Assembly (NCBI RefSeq): GCF_001425825.1
Contig: NZ_LMDM01000023.1
Span: forward strand, 366,213 to 430,212
Direction of reading: 5' to 3'
Source of the DNA: Rhizobacter sp. Root1238
Lineage (GTDB): Bacteria; Pseudomonadota; Gammaproteobacteria; Burkholderiales; Burkholderiaceae_C
Length of the DNA: 64,000 bases
Positions 18,254 through 27,496 of the stretch are shown one piece after another. The notes beneath the pieces were generated by a model. The model saw only the letters and a list, made by a program, of their open reading frames with translations, was not told where the DNA came from and did not search any database. Each line of letters opens with the position of its first letter. Position 1 is the stretch's first letter. A program made the position numbers and the translations under genes.

Positions 18254-21200
18254 ATGAAACGGTGGCTCACGATGGGGCTGACGGCGCTCACGCTCGGCCT
18301 GAGCGGTTGCGGTGGTGGTGACGACGATGCACCGCCCGCACCGCCGCCGTCTCCCCCTGAGAACAAGCCACTGGACGACTGGCCCGCGATTCACAGCGCG
18401 ATCCCGCAGGACGCTTCGCAGGAAGCGCAGATCAAGGGCCTGGTCGCCAACATGACGCTGGCACAGAAGGTCGGGCAGATGACGCAGCCCGACATCCGCA
18501 GCATCACGCCCGACGAGGTGCGGCAGTACTGCATCGGCTCGGTGCTGAACGGCGGCGGCGCCTGGCCCGGCAACAAGAAGGATGCGAGCGTGGCCGACTG
18601 GCTCGCGCTGGCCGATGCCTACTGGCAGGCGTCGATGGACACCGACCTGGCCGTCAAGATCCCGGTGATCTGGGGGACCGATGCGGTGCATGGCCACGGC
18701 AACGTCCATGGCGCCACGCTGTTTCCGCAGAACATCGGACTGGGTGCGGCGAACGACCCGGAACTGATCGAGCGCATCGGCGAAGCCGTCGCGATGCAGG
18801 TCCACGCGACCGGCATCGACTGGACCTTCGCACCGACGCTCGCGGTGGTGCGCGACGACCGCTGGGGCCGCACCTACGAAGGCTTTTCCGAAGATCCGGC
18901 CATCGTCGCCAGCTACGGCGGGCGCTACACCACCGGGCTGCAGGGCAGCTTCGCGGCCTCGGGCCGGCCGACCGTGGTGGCCACCGCCAAGCACTTCATG
19001 GGCGACGGCGGCACCGACCTCGGCAAGGACCAGGGCGAGAACAAGGCGACGCTGGCCGAGATGATCAACATCCACGGCGCGGGCTACTACACCTCGCTGG
19101 CGGCGGGTGCGCAGACCGTGATGGCCTCGTTCAACAGCTGGACCTTCCAGGGCACCACGAAGGACGGCCTGGCGCTGGACTTCGCCAACGCGAAGATGCA
19201 TGGCAACAAGTACCTGCTGACCGACGTGTTGAAGACGAAGATGGGCTTCGACGGCCTGATCGTCTCCGACTGGAACGGCATCGGCCAGGTGAAGTACACC
19301 GACGCCAACGGCGTGACGAAGACCTGCACCAACTCGTCGTGCCCGCCGTCGATCAACGCCGGCATGGACCTGATCATGGTGCCGGACGACTGGAAGGCCT
19401 TCATCGACAACACCATCGCGTCGGTGAACGCCGGTGAGATCCCGATGGCCCGCATCGACGACGCGGTGACGCGCATCCTGCGCGTGAAGCTGCGCTCCGG
19501 GCTGATGACGCTGGAGGGCGGCGCGACGGTCTCGACCAGGCCTTCGCTGCGCCCTGGCGCCGGCGACCCGGCCGCATTGCAACACCGCGAACTGGCGCGC
19601 GAGGCGGCCCGCAAATCGCTGGTCTTGCTGAAGAACGATGGTGGCGTGCTGCCGCTGAAGCGCGGCGAGAAGCTGCTGGTGGTGGGCCGCAGCGCCGACA
19701 GCATGTCGAACCAGACGGGCGGCTGGTCGCTGACCTGGCAGGGCACGTCGAACACGAACGCCGATTTCCCGAACGGCGACACCGTGCTGGCCGGGATCCG
19801 CGAGGCGGCGGGCGATGGCAATGTGACCTTCTCGGTCGATGCAGCCAACGTCAACGTGGCCGACTACAAGGCGGTGATCGCGGTGATCGGCGAAACGCCG
19901 TATGCCGAAGGCGCCGGCGACATCGGCAAGACCGGCACGCTGGAACACGCCAGGCGCTACCCGGCCGACCTGGCGGTGCTGGAGGCGGTGAAGGGCAAGG
20001 GCGTGCCGGTGGTGACGGTGCTGATGAGCGGCCGGCCGCTGTGGGTCAACAAGGAGCTGAACCGCAGCGATGCGTTCGTCGCGGCCTGGTTGCCGGGCAC
20101 TGAAGGCAAGGGCGTGGCCGACGTGCTGTTCCGCAAGGCCGATGGTTCGGTGAACTTCGACTTCCAGGGGCGGCTGTCGTTCTCGTGGCCGAAGGAGGCC
20201 TGCCAGACGGTGCTGAACCGCGGAGACGCGACCTATGCACCGCTGTTCGCTTACGGCTACGGCCTGGGCTATGCGGCGGCGGGCACGCCGCTGGGAAACA
20301 CGCTGGACGAGACCACGCCGACGCTCGGCTGCGGGCAGGGCGCCAACACCGGTCCGGCCGCGACCGAGCCGCTGGAGGTGTTCAACCTCGTCGAGGACTC
20401 GACCTTCCCGCTGTTCATCGGCTCGTCGCCGAACTGGATGATCCCGGTCGGCGCCGACCTGAACGCGACCGTGGTCACGCAAGACGGCACGCTGACGCTG
20501 CAGACCGCGCAGGTCAACGTGCAGCAGGACGGCAAGAAGCTGACCTGGACCGGCCTCGGCGAGTTCAAGGCGATCGCGTCGGACCCGGCCAGCACCAGCG
20601 TGCGCAACCCGCAGAACCTGGAGAGCTATGTGCACCCCGATGCGAAGGCGGTGCTGGCCTTCGACGTCGTGGTCGACCAGGCGCCGCAGGGCAGCGTGAA
20701 GATCCGCATCGATTGCGGCTACCCATGCCGCGGCGAGCTCGACGGCACCGCGGTGCTGGCGGCGCTGCCGCTGGGCACGAAGGCGACGGTGAAGATCCCG
20801 CTGTCGTGCTTTGCAGATGCCGGCGCGGATTTCTCGGCGATCGACACCGCGTTCCTGGTGCAGACCGACAAGCCGTTCAGCGCGAGCTTTGCGAACATCC
20901 GCTGGCTGGTGAATGCGAGCGGCGATGCCGACACGCACACCTGCGCCGAGCTGGCACCCCCGCCGCCGCAGACCATCGAGCCGCTGCCGGGCACCAGCGC
21001 GACGCTGCTGGGCACGGAGGGGCTGCGCGCCGGCCTGGCGACCGGCATGTACACGTCGACACCGACGCACGTGGTGGCGAGCGTGGCGAACGGCGAGGCC
21101 GACCTGCAGTTCGCGGCCGACGGCGGCAACGGCACGTTCTACTTCACCGGCAGCGGGCTGAACCTGAGCGGCTATGCCGGCGGCACGCTGCAGTTCGAGC

Positions 21201-21484
21201 TGGCGGTCAGCAGCTACGGGACCAACACCAAGGGATTGGCGATCAAGATGGAGAGCCCCGGCGACGGCTGCCGCAATGTCGACTACCTGATCCCCGACGC
21301 GATGAAGCCGCCGGCCGATGGCGCCTTCCACGCGGTCACGCTGAACGTGGCGGACGTGATCGCGGTGAAGAACGCACCGTGCTTCACGCTCGACAACATC
21401 ACCGTGCCGTTCGGGATCTTCCCGGTGTGGGACGACCAGCAGGGCGTGAGCTTCAAGGTGAGGAACGTGAAGCTGGTGCAGTGA
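18254..21484 (+). CDS. Glycoside hydrolase family 3 lipoprotein (exo-beta-glucosidase type)
   Basis: 1,076 residues. A lipoprotein signal ends at LSGC, followed by a Pro/Asp-rich spacer. The GH3 (alpha/beta)8 domain shows GTDAVHGHGN, FAPTLAV, the RWGRTYEGFSEDP motif, KHFMGDGGT and the nucleophile D339 in VSDWNG. A GH3 C-terminal domain follows (KSLVLLKNDGGVLPL), then ExoP-like beta-sandwich carbohydrate-binding regions to the end. It should release glucose from beta-glucans at the cell surface. AAGGAG precedes the ATG. A LacI-type operator upstream suggests sugar induction. No transporter or other glycosidase is adjacent. Confidence 0.9.
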   Translation: MKRWLTMGLTALTLGLSGCGGGDDDAPPAPPPSPPENKPLDDWPAIHSAIPQDASQEAQIKGLVANMTLAQKVGQMTQPDIRSITPDEVRQYCIGSVLNGGGAWPGNKKDASVADWLALADAYWQASMDTDLAVKIPVIWGTDAVHGHGNVHGATLFPQNIGLGAANDPELIERIGEAVAMQVHATGIDWTFAPTLAVVRDDRWGRTYEGFSEDPAIVASYGGRYTTGLQGSFAASGRPTVVATAKHFMGDGGTDLGKDQGENKATLAEMINIHGAGYYTSLAAGAQTVMASFNSWTFQGTTKDGLALDFANAKMHGNKYLLTDVLKTKMGFDGLIVSDWNGIGQVKYTDANGVTKTCTNSSCPPSINAGMDLIMVPDDWKAFIDNTIASVNAGEIPMARIDDAVTRILRVKLRSGLMTLEGGATVSTRPSLRPGAGDPAALQHRELAREAARKSLVLLKNDGGVLPLKRGEKLLVVGRSADSMSNQTGGWSLTWQGTSNTNADFPNGDTVLAGIREAAGDGNVTFSVDAANVNVADYKAVIAVIGETPYAEGAGDIGKTGTLEHARRYPADLAVLEAVKGKGVPVVTVLMSGRPLWVNKELNRSDAFVAAWLPGTEGKGVADVLFRKADGSVNFDFQGRLSFSWPKEACQTVLNRGDATYAPLFAYGYGLGYAAAGTPLGNTLDETTPTLGCGQGANTGPAATEPLEVFNLVEDSTFPLFIGSSPNWMIPVGADLNATVVTQDGTLTLQTAQVNVQQDGKKLTWTGLGEFKAIASDPASTSVRNPQNLESYVHPDAKAVLAFDVVVDQAPQGSVKIRIDCGYPCRGELDGTAVLAALPLGTKATVKIPLSCFADAGADFSAIDTAFLVQTDKPFSASFANIRWLVNASGDADTHTCAELAPPPPQTIEPLPGTSATLLGTEGLRAGLATGMYTSTPTHVVASVANGEADLQFAADGGNGTFYFTGSGLNLSGYAGGTLQFELAVSSYGTNTKGLAIKMESPGDGCRNVDYLIPDAMKPPADGAFHAVTLNVADVIAVKNAPCFTLDNITVPFGIFPVWDDQQGVSFKVRNVKLVQ

Positions 21485-21538
21485 GATGGGTCTCGATGGG
21501 CGCGTGCACCGGGCTCGCGGCCAGCTGCCGAGCTCCGG

Positions 21539-22261
21539 CTACCGCGTCAGCCACAGGCCCACTGCCAGCAGGGCCGCCTGGGCGGCCATTGCCACGTAGA
21601 GCGGGGTGCGCGAAGGCGTGGCGGCCTGCTTCAGCGTCTGGTCGATGCGCTGCCCGAGCAGGGCGCGCAAGGCTGGGTCAGGTGCTCCGGGTTCGACGGC
21701 CGCTTCGGTCGCGCGGCCCTGCTGCCATTGCGCCATCAGGTCGGCCAGCGGCAGGCGGTTCACCGCGAACTTGACCATGCCGCGCACAGCCCGGCCCTGG
21801 CCCAGCACCGGCGCCAGCTGCTGACTGATGGCATCGGCGGACACCGCCTCCGACACTTTTTCCAGCGCGCCTTTGGTCCGCGGCATGGCTTCGATGCGTC
21901 CGGCAATCGCGTCCGTCAGGCGTTGCGACAGGGCCTCTCCATGGCCTGCCACGACCTGCTGGATGGCGCGGCTGCGGCCACGTGCCACGCCCAGCATCAG
22001 GTAGATCGGCACGAAGGCCAGCAGCAGCATGCCGACCAGCAACGACGGTGAGAACAGCAAGGCGAGGATGGCACCGGCGCCGCCCGCATGCGCCCCGGCG
22101 GGCATGCCCGGGCCCGACAGCCGGCTCAGGTAGAAGAAGAACACGCCGCCACCCAGCAGCAATGCCATCAAACCGCCCATGGCGACAGAGCTGGCAAACG
22201 CCACACCCGCTTTGGCGCCGGTGCGCACCAGGGATGACGCGGTGGATGCAGTTGAAGACAT
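21539..22261 (-). CDS. Hypothetical membrane protein
   Basis: 240 residues. Two long hydrophobic segments near the N-terminus (around FASSVAMGGLMALLLGGG and SLLVGMLLLAFVPIYLM) precede a soluble, mildly charged domain, and a last helix ends the protein (LYVAMAAQAALLAVGLW). I do not recognise the family. ATG 22261 was chosen because upstream in-frame starts at 22288 and 22306 have no ribosome-binding site either and add a basic stretch. It is divergent from the DUF3592-like gene at 22446. No function is proposed. Confidence 0.6.
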   Translation of the reverse strand: MSSTASTASSLVRTGAKAGVAFASSVAMGGLMALLLGGGVFFFYLSRLSGPGMPAGAHAGGAGAILALLFSPSLLVGMLLLAFVPIYLMLGVARGRSRAIQQVVAGHGEALSQRLTDAIAGRIEAMPRTKGALEKVSEAVSADAISQQLAPVLGQGRAVRGMVKFAVNRLPLADLMAQWQQGRATEAAVEPGAPDPALRALLGQRIDQTLKQAATPSRTPLYVAMAAQAALLAVGLWLTR

Positions 22262-22445
22262 GAAGGGGCGCCTGAAAAAAGAACGCATGATAAGTGGCGC
22301 TGCCATTGCAATTCAGCGTTGAGCAGGCGCTGGTTCGCTGCACCGCGACCGTAGACTGCGCGACCATGACTGACCACGCGCATCCCGCCGATACCGGCAC
22401 CCCTTTCACTGCTGCCTTGCATGCATCCGCTTCGGAGGCAGGCCC

Positions 22446-23222
22446 ATGGCGCTGACGGCTGCGGGCCAGATCCTGCTTGCCAGCAGCGCGGTCTTTCTCG
22501 GGGCTGCGATCTGGCTGGGGCGGGGCGTCTCGCGGCGCATACGGCCCGGGACAGGAACCAACGTGCTGGTGGTGGTCATCCTCTTTGCGGTGATTGCCTT
22601 GTTCGTGCCCTTCAGCTATTGGGCCGGCCAGGCGCTTTACTCCCTTGCGACCAAACCGAGGTACAGCGCGACGGTGGTGGGGTACACCTCCGAATACCGT
22701 GACTATCAGGAGAAGGACTCCCGGGACCGCACCGTCGTCCGGCAGCGCTTGATGCACACCGCCCACGTGCGGTTCGTCGGTCCCGATGGTGAGCCGGTGG
22801 AGTTGCCCAGCTCGGTGGCATCGAGCGAGATCCCGGTCGAGGGGGCACAGGTGACGGTGGTGTACGCACCGGGGGATCGGGTGGCCGCCGAGCTCAGTGC
22901 CCGCAGCGTCGGGTTGTGGCTTGGGGCGAGCGTCATGCTGTTCATGCTCGGCTACTGTCTGTGGGCCGCGGTCTGGTACGCCATGGGGCGTCCGATGGCC
23001 GGCGTGGCGGCCTTCGGCATGGCATTCGTGTTCCGCGCTCTGCTGCCCGGCATCACGTTGCTGATGATGCTGGCCCTGGGCTACGCGGCGCTCAAGTACT
23101 TCGCCTTGGGCAACCCGGACGGGTATCCGCTCTGGGTCGCCTGCTTGTGCACGCTGTTCACGTTGGCGCTGTTGCCTCTGCTGGTGACGCTGCTCACGCC
23201 GAGCAGAAGGCGATCACGATGA
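22446..23222 (+). CDS. DUF3592-like membrane protein
   Basis: 258 residues. Two N-terminal transmembrane helices lead into a soluble beta domain (PRYSATVVGYTSEY through VTVVYAPGDR) in the style of DUF3592 proteins, followed by three or four further helices. DUF3592 proteins are uncharacterised envelope proteins. Its stop overlaps the start of the next small membrane gene (ATGA), so the two are translationally coupled. Confidence 0.65.
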   Translation: MALTAAGQILLASSAVFLGAAIWLGRGVSRRIRPGTGTNVLVVVILFAVIALFVPFSYWAGQALYSLATKPRYSATVVGYTSEYRDYQEKDSRDRTVVRQRLMHTAHVRFVGPDGEPVELPSSVASSEIPVEGAQVTVVYAPGDRVAAELSARSVGLWLGASVMLFMLGYCLWAAVWYAMGRPMAGVAAFGMAFVFRALLPGITLLMMLALGYAALKYFALGNPDGYPLWVACLCTLFTLALLPLLVTLLTPSRRRSR

Positions 23223-23572
23223 AGGGCGCTTCGAATCCGCTTCCGCCTGATATGGTCGCTGCGCCGTGGGCCGGCATTTCCAGGCTCGTCATCGGCATTG
23301 TCGCGATGAGCGTCATGGCGCCGGCGTTTGCCACCAGGCAGTGCCCACCCGAATTCGGCAAGAAGTCCGACGGGTTCATGGCGGTCGGTTGGAGCTTGCT
23401 GCTGCTGGCGCTGGTGGCTGGCGTTGCGCTGATGTACCTCGTGGTCAAGCGCACGCGCGGCTGGAAACTCCGGCACCGGCTTCCCGCGCTGCTGTTGGGT
23501 GTGGCTGCGATGCTGGCTGTCTGGACCGGGGGACTCGCGATTTTCTTCGGCGGTTTCGTGTTCGTGTGCTGA
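23219..23572 (+). CDS. Small membrane protein coupled to the DUF3592-like gene
   Basis: 117 residues with three hydrophobic helices (residues about 22-38, 56-76 and 90-116) and a periplasm-sized loop containing RQCPPEFGKKSDG. It starts at ATG 23219, four bases inside the preceding gene, which is why it is credible despite being short and unrecognised. It is convergent with the exported CxxCH protein. No function can be assigned. Confidence 0.55.
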   Translation: MKGASNPLPPDMVAAPWAGISRLVIGIVAMSVMAPAFATRQCPPEFGKKSDGFMAVGWSLLLLALVAGVALMYLVVKRTRGWKLRHRLPALLLGVAAMLAVWTGGLAIFFGGFVFVC

Positions 23573-23593
23573 TGCGGCGGCGTGACAGTTCTG

Positions 23594-25009
23594 TCACTTG
23601 GTGGGCAGCGGGTTGATCGGGAACAGGTGGCTGGTGCCGGTGCTGGTGGTCGACGAATGGCAGCCGAAGCAGCCCATCGACGCCGACTTGTTCGGGATCA
23701 CCACCTGGTGGTAGGTCTCCATCGTGGTGTTGGCCAGCAGCAGCGAGCCGCGCAGTGCCGGCGAGGTCGGGCCGGAGGGGATGGAGCCGTCGCTGGTCCA
23801 CACCGCGCCGATCTGCGTGTAGTTGCCGCGCACGTCGCCCACCAGGCCGAGCATCACGTCGATGTCGAGGTTCAGCGAGATCAGCTGGCTGTTGTTGACG
23901 GCCGAGGCTGCGGTGGGTGCGTTGCCCCATGGGTTGACGCGGTAGACGTTGTTCTGGCGGATCGAGTTGCCATTGGTCGCGACGACGTTGCCGGTGGCCG
24001 GATCGATCGTCATCTGCGGCACCAGCGCGCCACTCTGCGAGCCGCCGCTGGTCATGAAGGACCAGGTGCCGGTCGAGTTGTACGGCACCTGCACCGTGCT
24101 GCCGAAGAGGGTGTTGAAGTAGAAGGAATTGTCCGGCGCGTTGTTGCGGTGCTCGAAGGTGGCCCAGACCATCTCGGGGTGGCCCTGCACCGCGCCGACG
24201 ATGTGGATGCCGACCAGCGCCAGCGTCTTCGCGACCGTGGGCGACTGCTTGTTGATCGTCCACAGCGTGCTGCTCGTCTTCACGTAGTTGGGCACGGTGG
24301 CGTCGATGGTGACGTAGTCGGCCGCGTTGGGCACGGTGGCGGCATCGACCCAGGCGGTCTTCAGCTCCAGGCCGAGGGCGTTGGCATCGGGCAGCGAAGC
24401 GCCCTGGCTCGATGCGTAGCTCACCACCGATGCGAGCCCGGACTGCGTGTTGGGGAAGGGCGCGGTCGTCGGGATGGCCTTGTTCGACACCGCGGTGTTG
24501 AACCAGGCGTAGACGTCGTTCGCGTGCACGCCGAAGTAGACCAGCGAGCCGTTCATCGACAGCACGGTGTCGCCGCCCCCGGCCTGGCCGCCCGGCTGGA
24601 TGCTTTGCGGCTTGGTGCCGCGCACCGCGAAGCTGTGGCGCACGACGCCTGCCGCGTTGGGAATGTAGTGACCGCCCGAGTTGTCGAAGTTGATGTCGAA
24701 GAAGGTGGGTGACTCCAGCACGATGCCGCCCGCGGCCGGCGACGAGATCCACAGGAACATCTGGTGCGCCCACTTGTAGAAGTCGCAGGTGGTGTTCTGC
24801 TGCGGGAAGCCGATGCTGTTGGCGAAGGTGACGAGCCCGCCCTTGGTGATGCGGCCGGAGGCGAACCAGTGGCTCAGTTCCTTCGGGGAGAGCGAGCAGG
24901 CGCCGTTGGGGTATTGCAGGTTGGCGGGGAAGGCGCGGACCTGGGCCTGGGCGGGGGCCAGCGTGAATGCCGCGATGGCGGCGGCGAGCAGTCGGTGGGT
25001 GATTCGCAT
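23594..25009 (-). CDS. Exported protein with a single C-terminal CxxCH haem motif
   Basis: 471 residues. It has a clear signal peptide ending APAQA-Q, then a long Asn/Thr/Ser-rich beta-type region without recognisable enzyme motifs. One c-type haem site, CFGCH, lies near the C-terminus (C447, C450, H451). Cysteines also occur in the N-terminal part (GACSL, TTCDFYKW). Haem attachment would place it in the periplasm or outside the cell. It is similar in style to large unnamed cytochrome-c family proteins of environmental proteobacteria. It is alone on its strand; partner and role are unknown. Confidence 0.7.
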   Translation of the reverse strand: MRITHRLLAAAIAAFTLAPAQAQVRAFPANLQYPNGACSLSPKELSHWFASGRITKGGLVTFANSIGFPQQNTTCDFYKWAHQMFLWISSPAAGGIVLESPTFFDINFDNSGGHYIPNAAGVVRHSFAVRGTKPQSIQPGGQAGGGDTVLSMNGSLVYFGVHANDVYAWFNTAVSNKAIPTTAPFPNTQSGLASVVSYASSQGASLPDANALGLELKTAWVDAATVPNAADYVTIDATVPNYVKTSSTLWTINKQSPTVAKTLALVGIHIVGAVQGHPEMVWATFEHRNNAPDNSFYFNTLFGSTVQVPYNSTGTWSFMTSGGSQSGALVPQMTIDPATGNVVATNGNSIRQNNVYRVNPWGNAPTAASAVNNSQLISLNLDIDVMLGLVGDVRGNYTQIGAVWTSDGSIPSGPTSPALRGSLLLANTTMETYHQVVIPNKSASMGCFGCHSSTTSTGTSHLFPINPLPTK

Positions 25010-25204
25010 GGGGGCTCCCTGGTGGTGGGTGCCGCCCTTGGCGGTACTGCTGGCTGTTGGGCTGGCGTGATGGGGATCAGACCAGTGAAGGGAGCCTGGG
25101 GGAATCAGCGCTGGGCTGATTCGGGGTGGGCGGAAATCCTAGCTCGACCTTCGCAGCCCGGATTTCCATGCGATCGATCTCGGGGCGCTCGCGGGCGAGC
25201 CACT

Positions 25205-26119
25205 TCAGGATGCCGTCTCCTTGGGTTGAAGCTCCCTTCCCGACGCCTTCCATGCGTCGATGCCGCCACGCAGAAAGCGCGCCTTCAGACCGGCTGCACG
25301 AAGCCTCATCGCCGTCGAGCGTCCCACCTCATGACCGTAGACGCAGTAGACGATGACCTCGCGGTCGGCAGGCAGTTCGCCTGCCCACGTGGCGACTTTC
25401 GCGGGATCTCTCCAGCGGGCACCGGGAAGCAGCGCGTCAGCTTGCTCGAACACCCCGGCGCGCCGCACGTCCATCAACACGGCGCCGGCCGCGTCGTCCA
25501 GGCAGGCGCCGAACGGCTCGCTCGCGCCATGCACTGCGAACTGATATCGCTCGTACACGGGCGTCCAGTTGATGTTGTCCATGAACGCGTCGACATAGGC
25601 CGCGGCGTTCGCACCGAAGTCCATGTGGTACGAGTGCTCGTACATGTCGAGCGCGAGGATGGGGATGGCGCCCGCGAGCGCGTGCAGGTGGTCGGCCGCC
25701 CATTGGTTGACGAGCGTCCCGTCGCGCGGCTGGAAGGCGAGCAACACCCAACCGGAACCCCCGCCCTGGGCCTTGCCCATCGCCACGAACTCTTCGCGCC
25801 AGCGAGCGACGCTGCCGAAGTTCGCGTCGAGCGCCAGGGCCATCGCCGGCGTCATCGCGTGGCCGTCGCCGCCGAGGCAGCCGAAATACAACTCGTGCAG
25901 CAGCATCGAGTTGGCTGCGGCGAGTTCCTCGCGCTTCAGGCCGTTGACCTGGTAACCCGGTGCCGACGCGAACGGCAGATCGAACAGTTGCGAGCGGATG
26001 GCGTTCAGGCGTTTGACCGCGCCGCCATAGTTGTTCTGATGATGGCTGCGCAGCAGCTTCTCGGAAATGCCGCGCAAGGCCGAGGGATCGAAGCACAGCT
26101 CTTGAATTCTTGAATCCAT
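25205..26119 (-). CDS. chrC: ChrC-type superoxide dismutase fused to a rhodanese domain
   Basis: 304 residues. Residues 1-200 are a Fe/Mn superoxide dismutase with metal ligands H26, H75, D158 and H162 in the usual motifs (SHHQNNY, LLHELYFG, DMYEHSYH). Residues about 205-300 are a rhodanese-like domain with an active-site-type cysteine C259 in VIVYCVYGHEVGRS. Superoxide dismutases of this kind are ChrC of chrBAC chromate operons, protecting against oxidants made during chromate reduction. The rhodanese extension is not standard. It is nine bases downstream of chrA and last in the operon. Confidence 0.88.
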   Translation of the reverse strand: MDSRIQELCFDPSALRGISEKLLRSHHQNNYGGAVKRLNAIRSQLFDLPFASAPGYQVNGLKREELAAANSMLLHELYFGCLGGDGHAMTPAMALALDANFGSVARWREEFVAMGKAQGGGSGWVLLAFQPRDGTLVNQWAADHLHALAGAIPILALDMYEHSYHMDFGANAAAYVDAFMDNINWTPVYERYQFAVHGASEPFGACLDDAAGAVLMDVRRAGVFEQADALLPGARWRDPAKVATWAGELPADREVIVYCVYGHEVGRSTAMRLRAAGLKARFLRGGIDAWKASGRELQPKETAS

Positions 26120-26128
26120 GTTGATTCC

Positions 26129-27496
26129 TCAGACGGTGGTGAACATGGCGGCATGCGCCAGGCGGTAGGCCAGGCCGCCGATGCCCGACCCCAGCACGAC
26201 CGGAATGACGCCAAGCTTGAAGCGGAACAGCGCCACGGCCGCAGCGAGGCCGATGACTGCCGAAGGCCACTCGAAGGGCCCGGCAAGTCCGTGGGGCCAC
26301 AGCACGTGGTACGCGAAGAAGACCGCCAGGTTCACGATGACGCCGACGACGGCGGCGGTGATGCCGGTCAACGGCGCCGTGAACTTCAGGTTGCCGTGTG
26401 TCGACTCGATGAACGGCGCCCCCAGCAGGATGAAGAAGAACGACGGCAAGAAGGTGAAGAAGGTCACCACGACCGCAGCCACCGCGCCGGAAAGCAGCAG
26501 CGAGTCGGTGCCGAAGATGGCCCCGGTCCAGCCACCGACAAAGCCGACGAAGGACACCACCATGATGAGCGGCCCGGGGGTCGTCTCGCCCAGGGCCAGC
26601 CCGTCGATCATCTGCGTCGGCGTGAGCCAGTGGAAGGTGTCGACCGCGCCCTGGTAGACATACGGCAGCACCGCGTACGCGCCCCCGAACGTCAGCAGTG
26701 CTGCCTTGGTGAAGAACCAGGCCATCTGCGTGAGCACCGCGTCCCACCCGAAGGCCACGGTGAGGGCGCCGATCGCCGCGGCCCACAGGGCCAGGAAGCC
26801 GACCAGCACCCTGCGAAACCGCGCCCAGGTGAACAGCGCGTGGTGGGGCGTGGGCGTGTCGTCGTCGATGAGTGCCGGGCCGAACCCCGCGGCGGCCTTG
26901 CCATGGCCACCCCCGGCCTTGAACTTGTCGGGCGCGTACCTGCCGCCGACGTAGCCGACGAGACCCGCAGCCAGGACGATGATCGGAAAGGGAACCCTCG
27001 CGGCAAAGATGGCAATGAACGCCGCCGCGGCAATGCCCCACAGCCAGCGATTCTTCAGCGCACGCAATCCCACCCGGTACGCGGCATGGACGACCAGCGC
27101 CGTGACGGCAGGCTTGATGCCATAGAAGAGGCCAGCGATGACCGGCACATTGCCGAAGGCCATGTAGACCCAGGACAGCGCGATGAGAATGAACAGGGAC
27201 GGCAACACGAAGAGGCCGCCCGCCACGATGCCGCCGACGGTGCGGTGCATCAGCCATCCGAGGTAGGTCGCCAGCTGCTGCGCTTCGGGGCCGGGCAACA
27301 GCATGCAGTAGTTCAGCGCGTGGAGGAATCGGCTTTCCGATATCCAACGCCGTCGCTCGACGAGTTCCTCGTGCATCAGGGCGATCTGCCCGGCGGGCCC
27401 GCCGAAACTGATGAGGCCCAGCTTGAACCAGTAGGAGAAGGCCTGGGCGCGAGTCGGTGGCTCGGGCGCCTGCAGCGTCGGGGCTTCAGCGGTCAT
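26129..27496 (-). CDS. chrA: Chromate efflux transporter ChrA
   Basis: 455 residues, the long bidomain CHR form with about 10-12 helices. Each half carries the family motifs: FGGPAGQIALMH and LLPGPEAQQL in the first, FGGAYAVLPYV and TTPGPLIM in the second. ChrA exports chromate from the cytoplasm using the proton gradient. The start at 27496 (MTAEAPTL) is chosen because chrB ends just inside it (11-base overlap); the longer frame to 27589 is chrB shadow. It lies between chrB and chrC. Confidence 0.93.
   Translation of the reverse strand: MTAEAPTLQAPEPPTRAQAFSYWFKLGLISFGGPAGQIALMHEELVERRRWISESRFLHALNYCMLLPGPEAQQLATYLGWLMHRTVGGIVAGGLFVLPSLFILIALSWVYMAFGNVPVIAGLFYGIKPAVTALVVHAAYRVGLRALKNRWLWGIAAAAFIAIFAARVPFPIIVLAAGLVGYVGGRYAPDKFKAGGGHGKAAAGFGPALIDDDTPTPHHALFTWARFRRVLVGFLALWAAAIGALTVAFGWDAVLTQMAWFFTKAALLTFGGAYAVLPYVYQGAVDTFHWLTPTQMIDGLALGETTPGPLIMVVSFVGFVGGWTGAIFGTDSLLLSGAVAAVVVTFFTFLPSFFFILLGAPFIESTHGNLKFTAPLTGITAAVVGVIVNLAVFFAYHVLWPHGLAGPFEWPSAVIGLAAAVALFRFKLGVIPVVLGSGIGGLAYRLAHAAMFTTV

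Noticed and set aside
25010-25204. Gene or attachment site between the CxxCH protein and the chr operon
   Set aside because: No credible ORF, RNA or direct repeat seen; probably the promoter region of the CxxCH gene.
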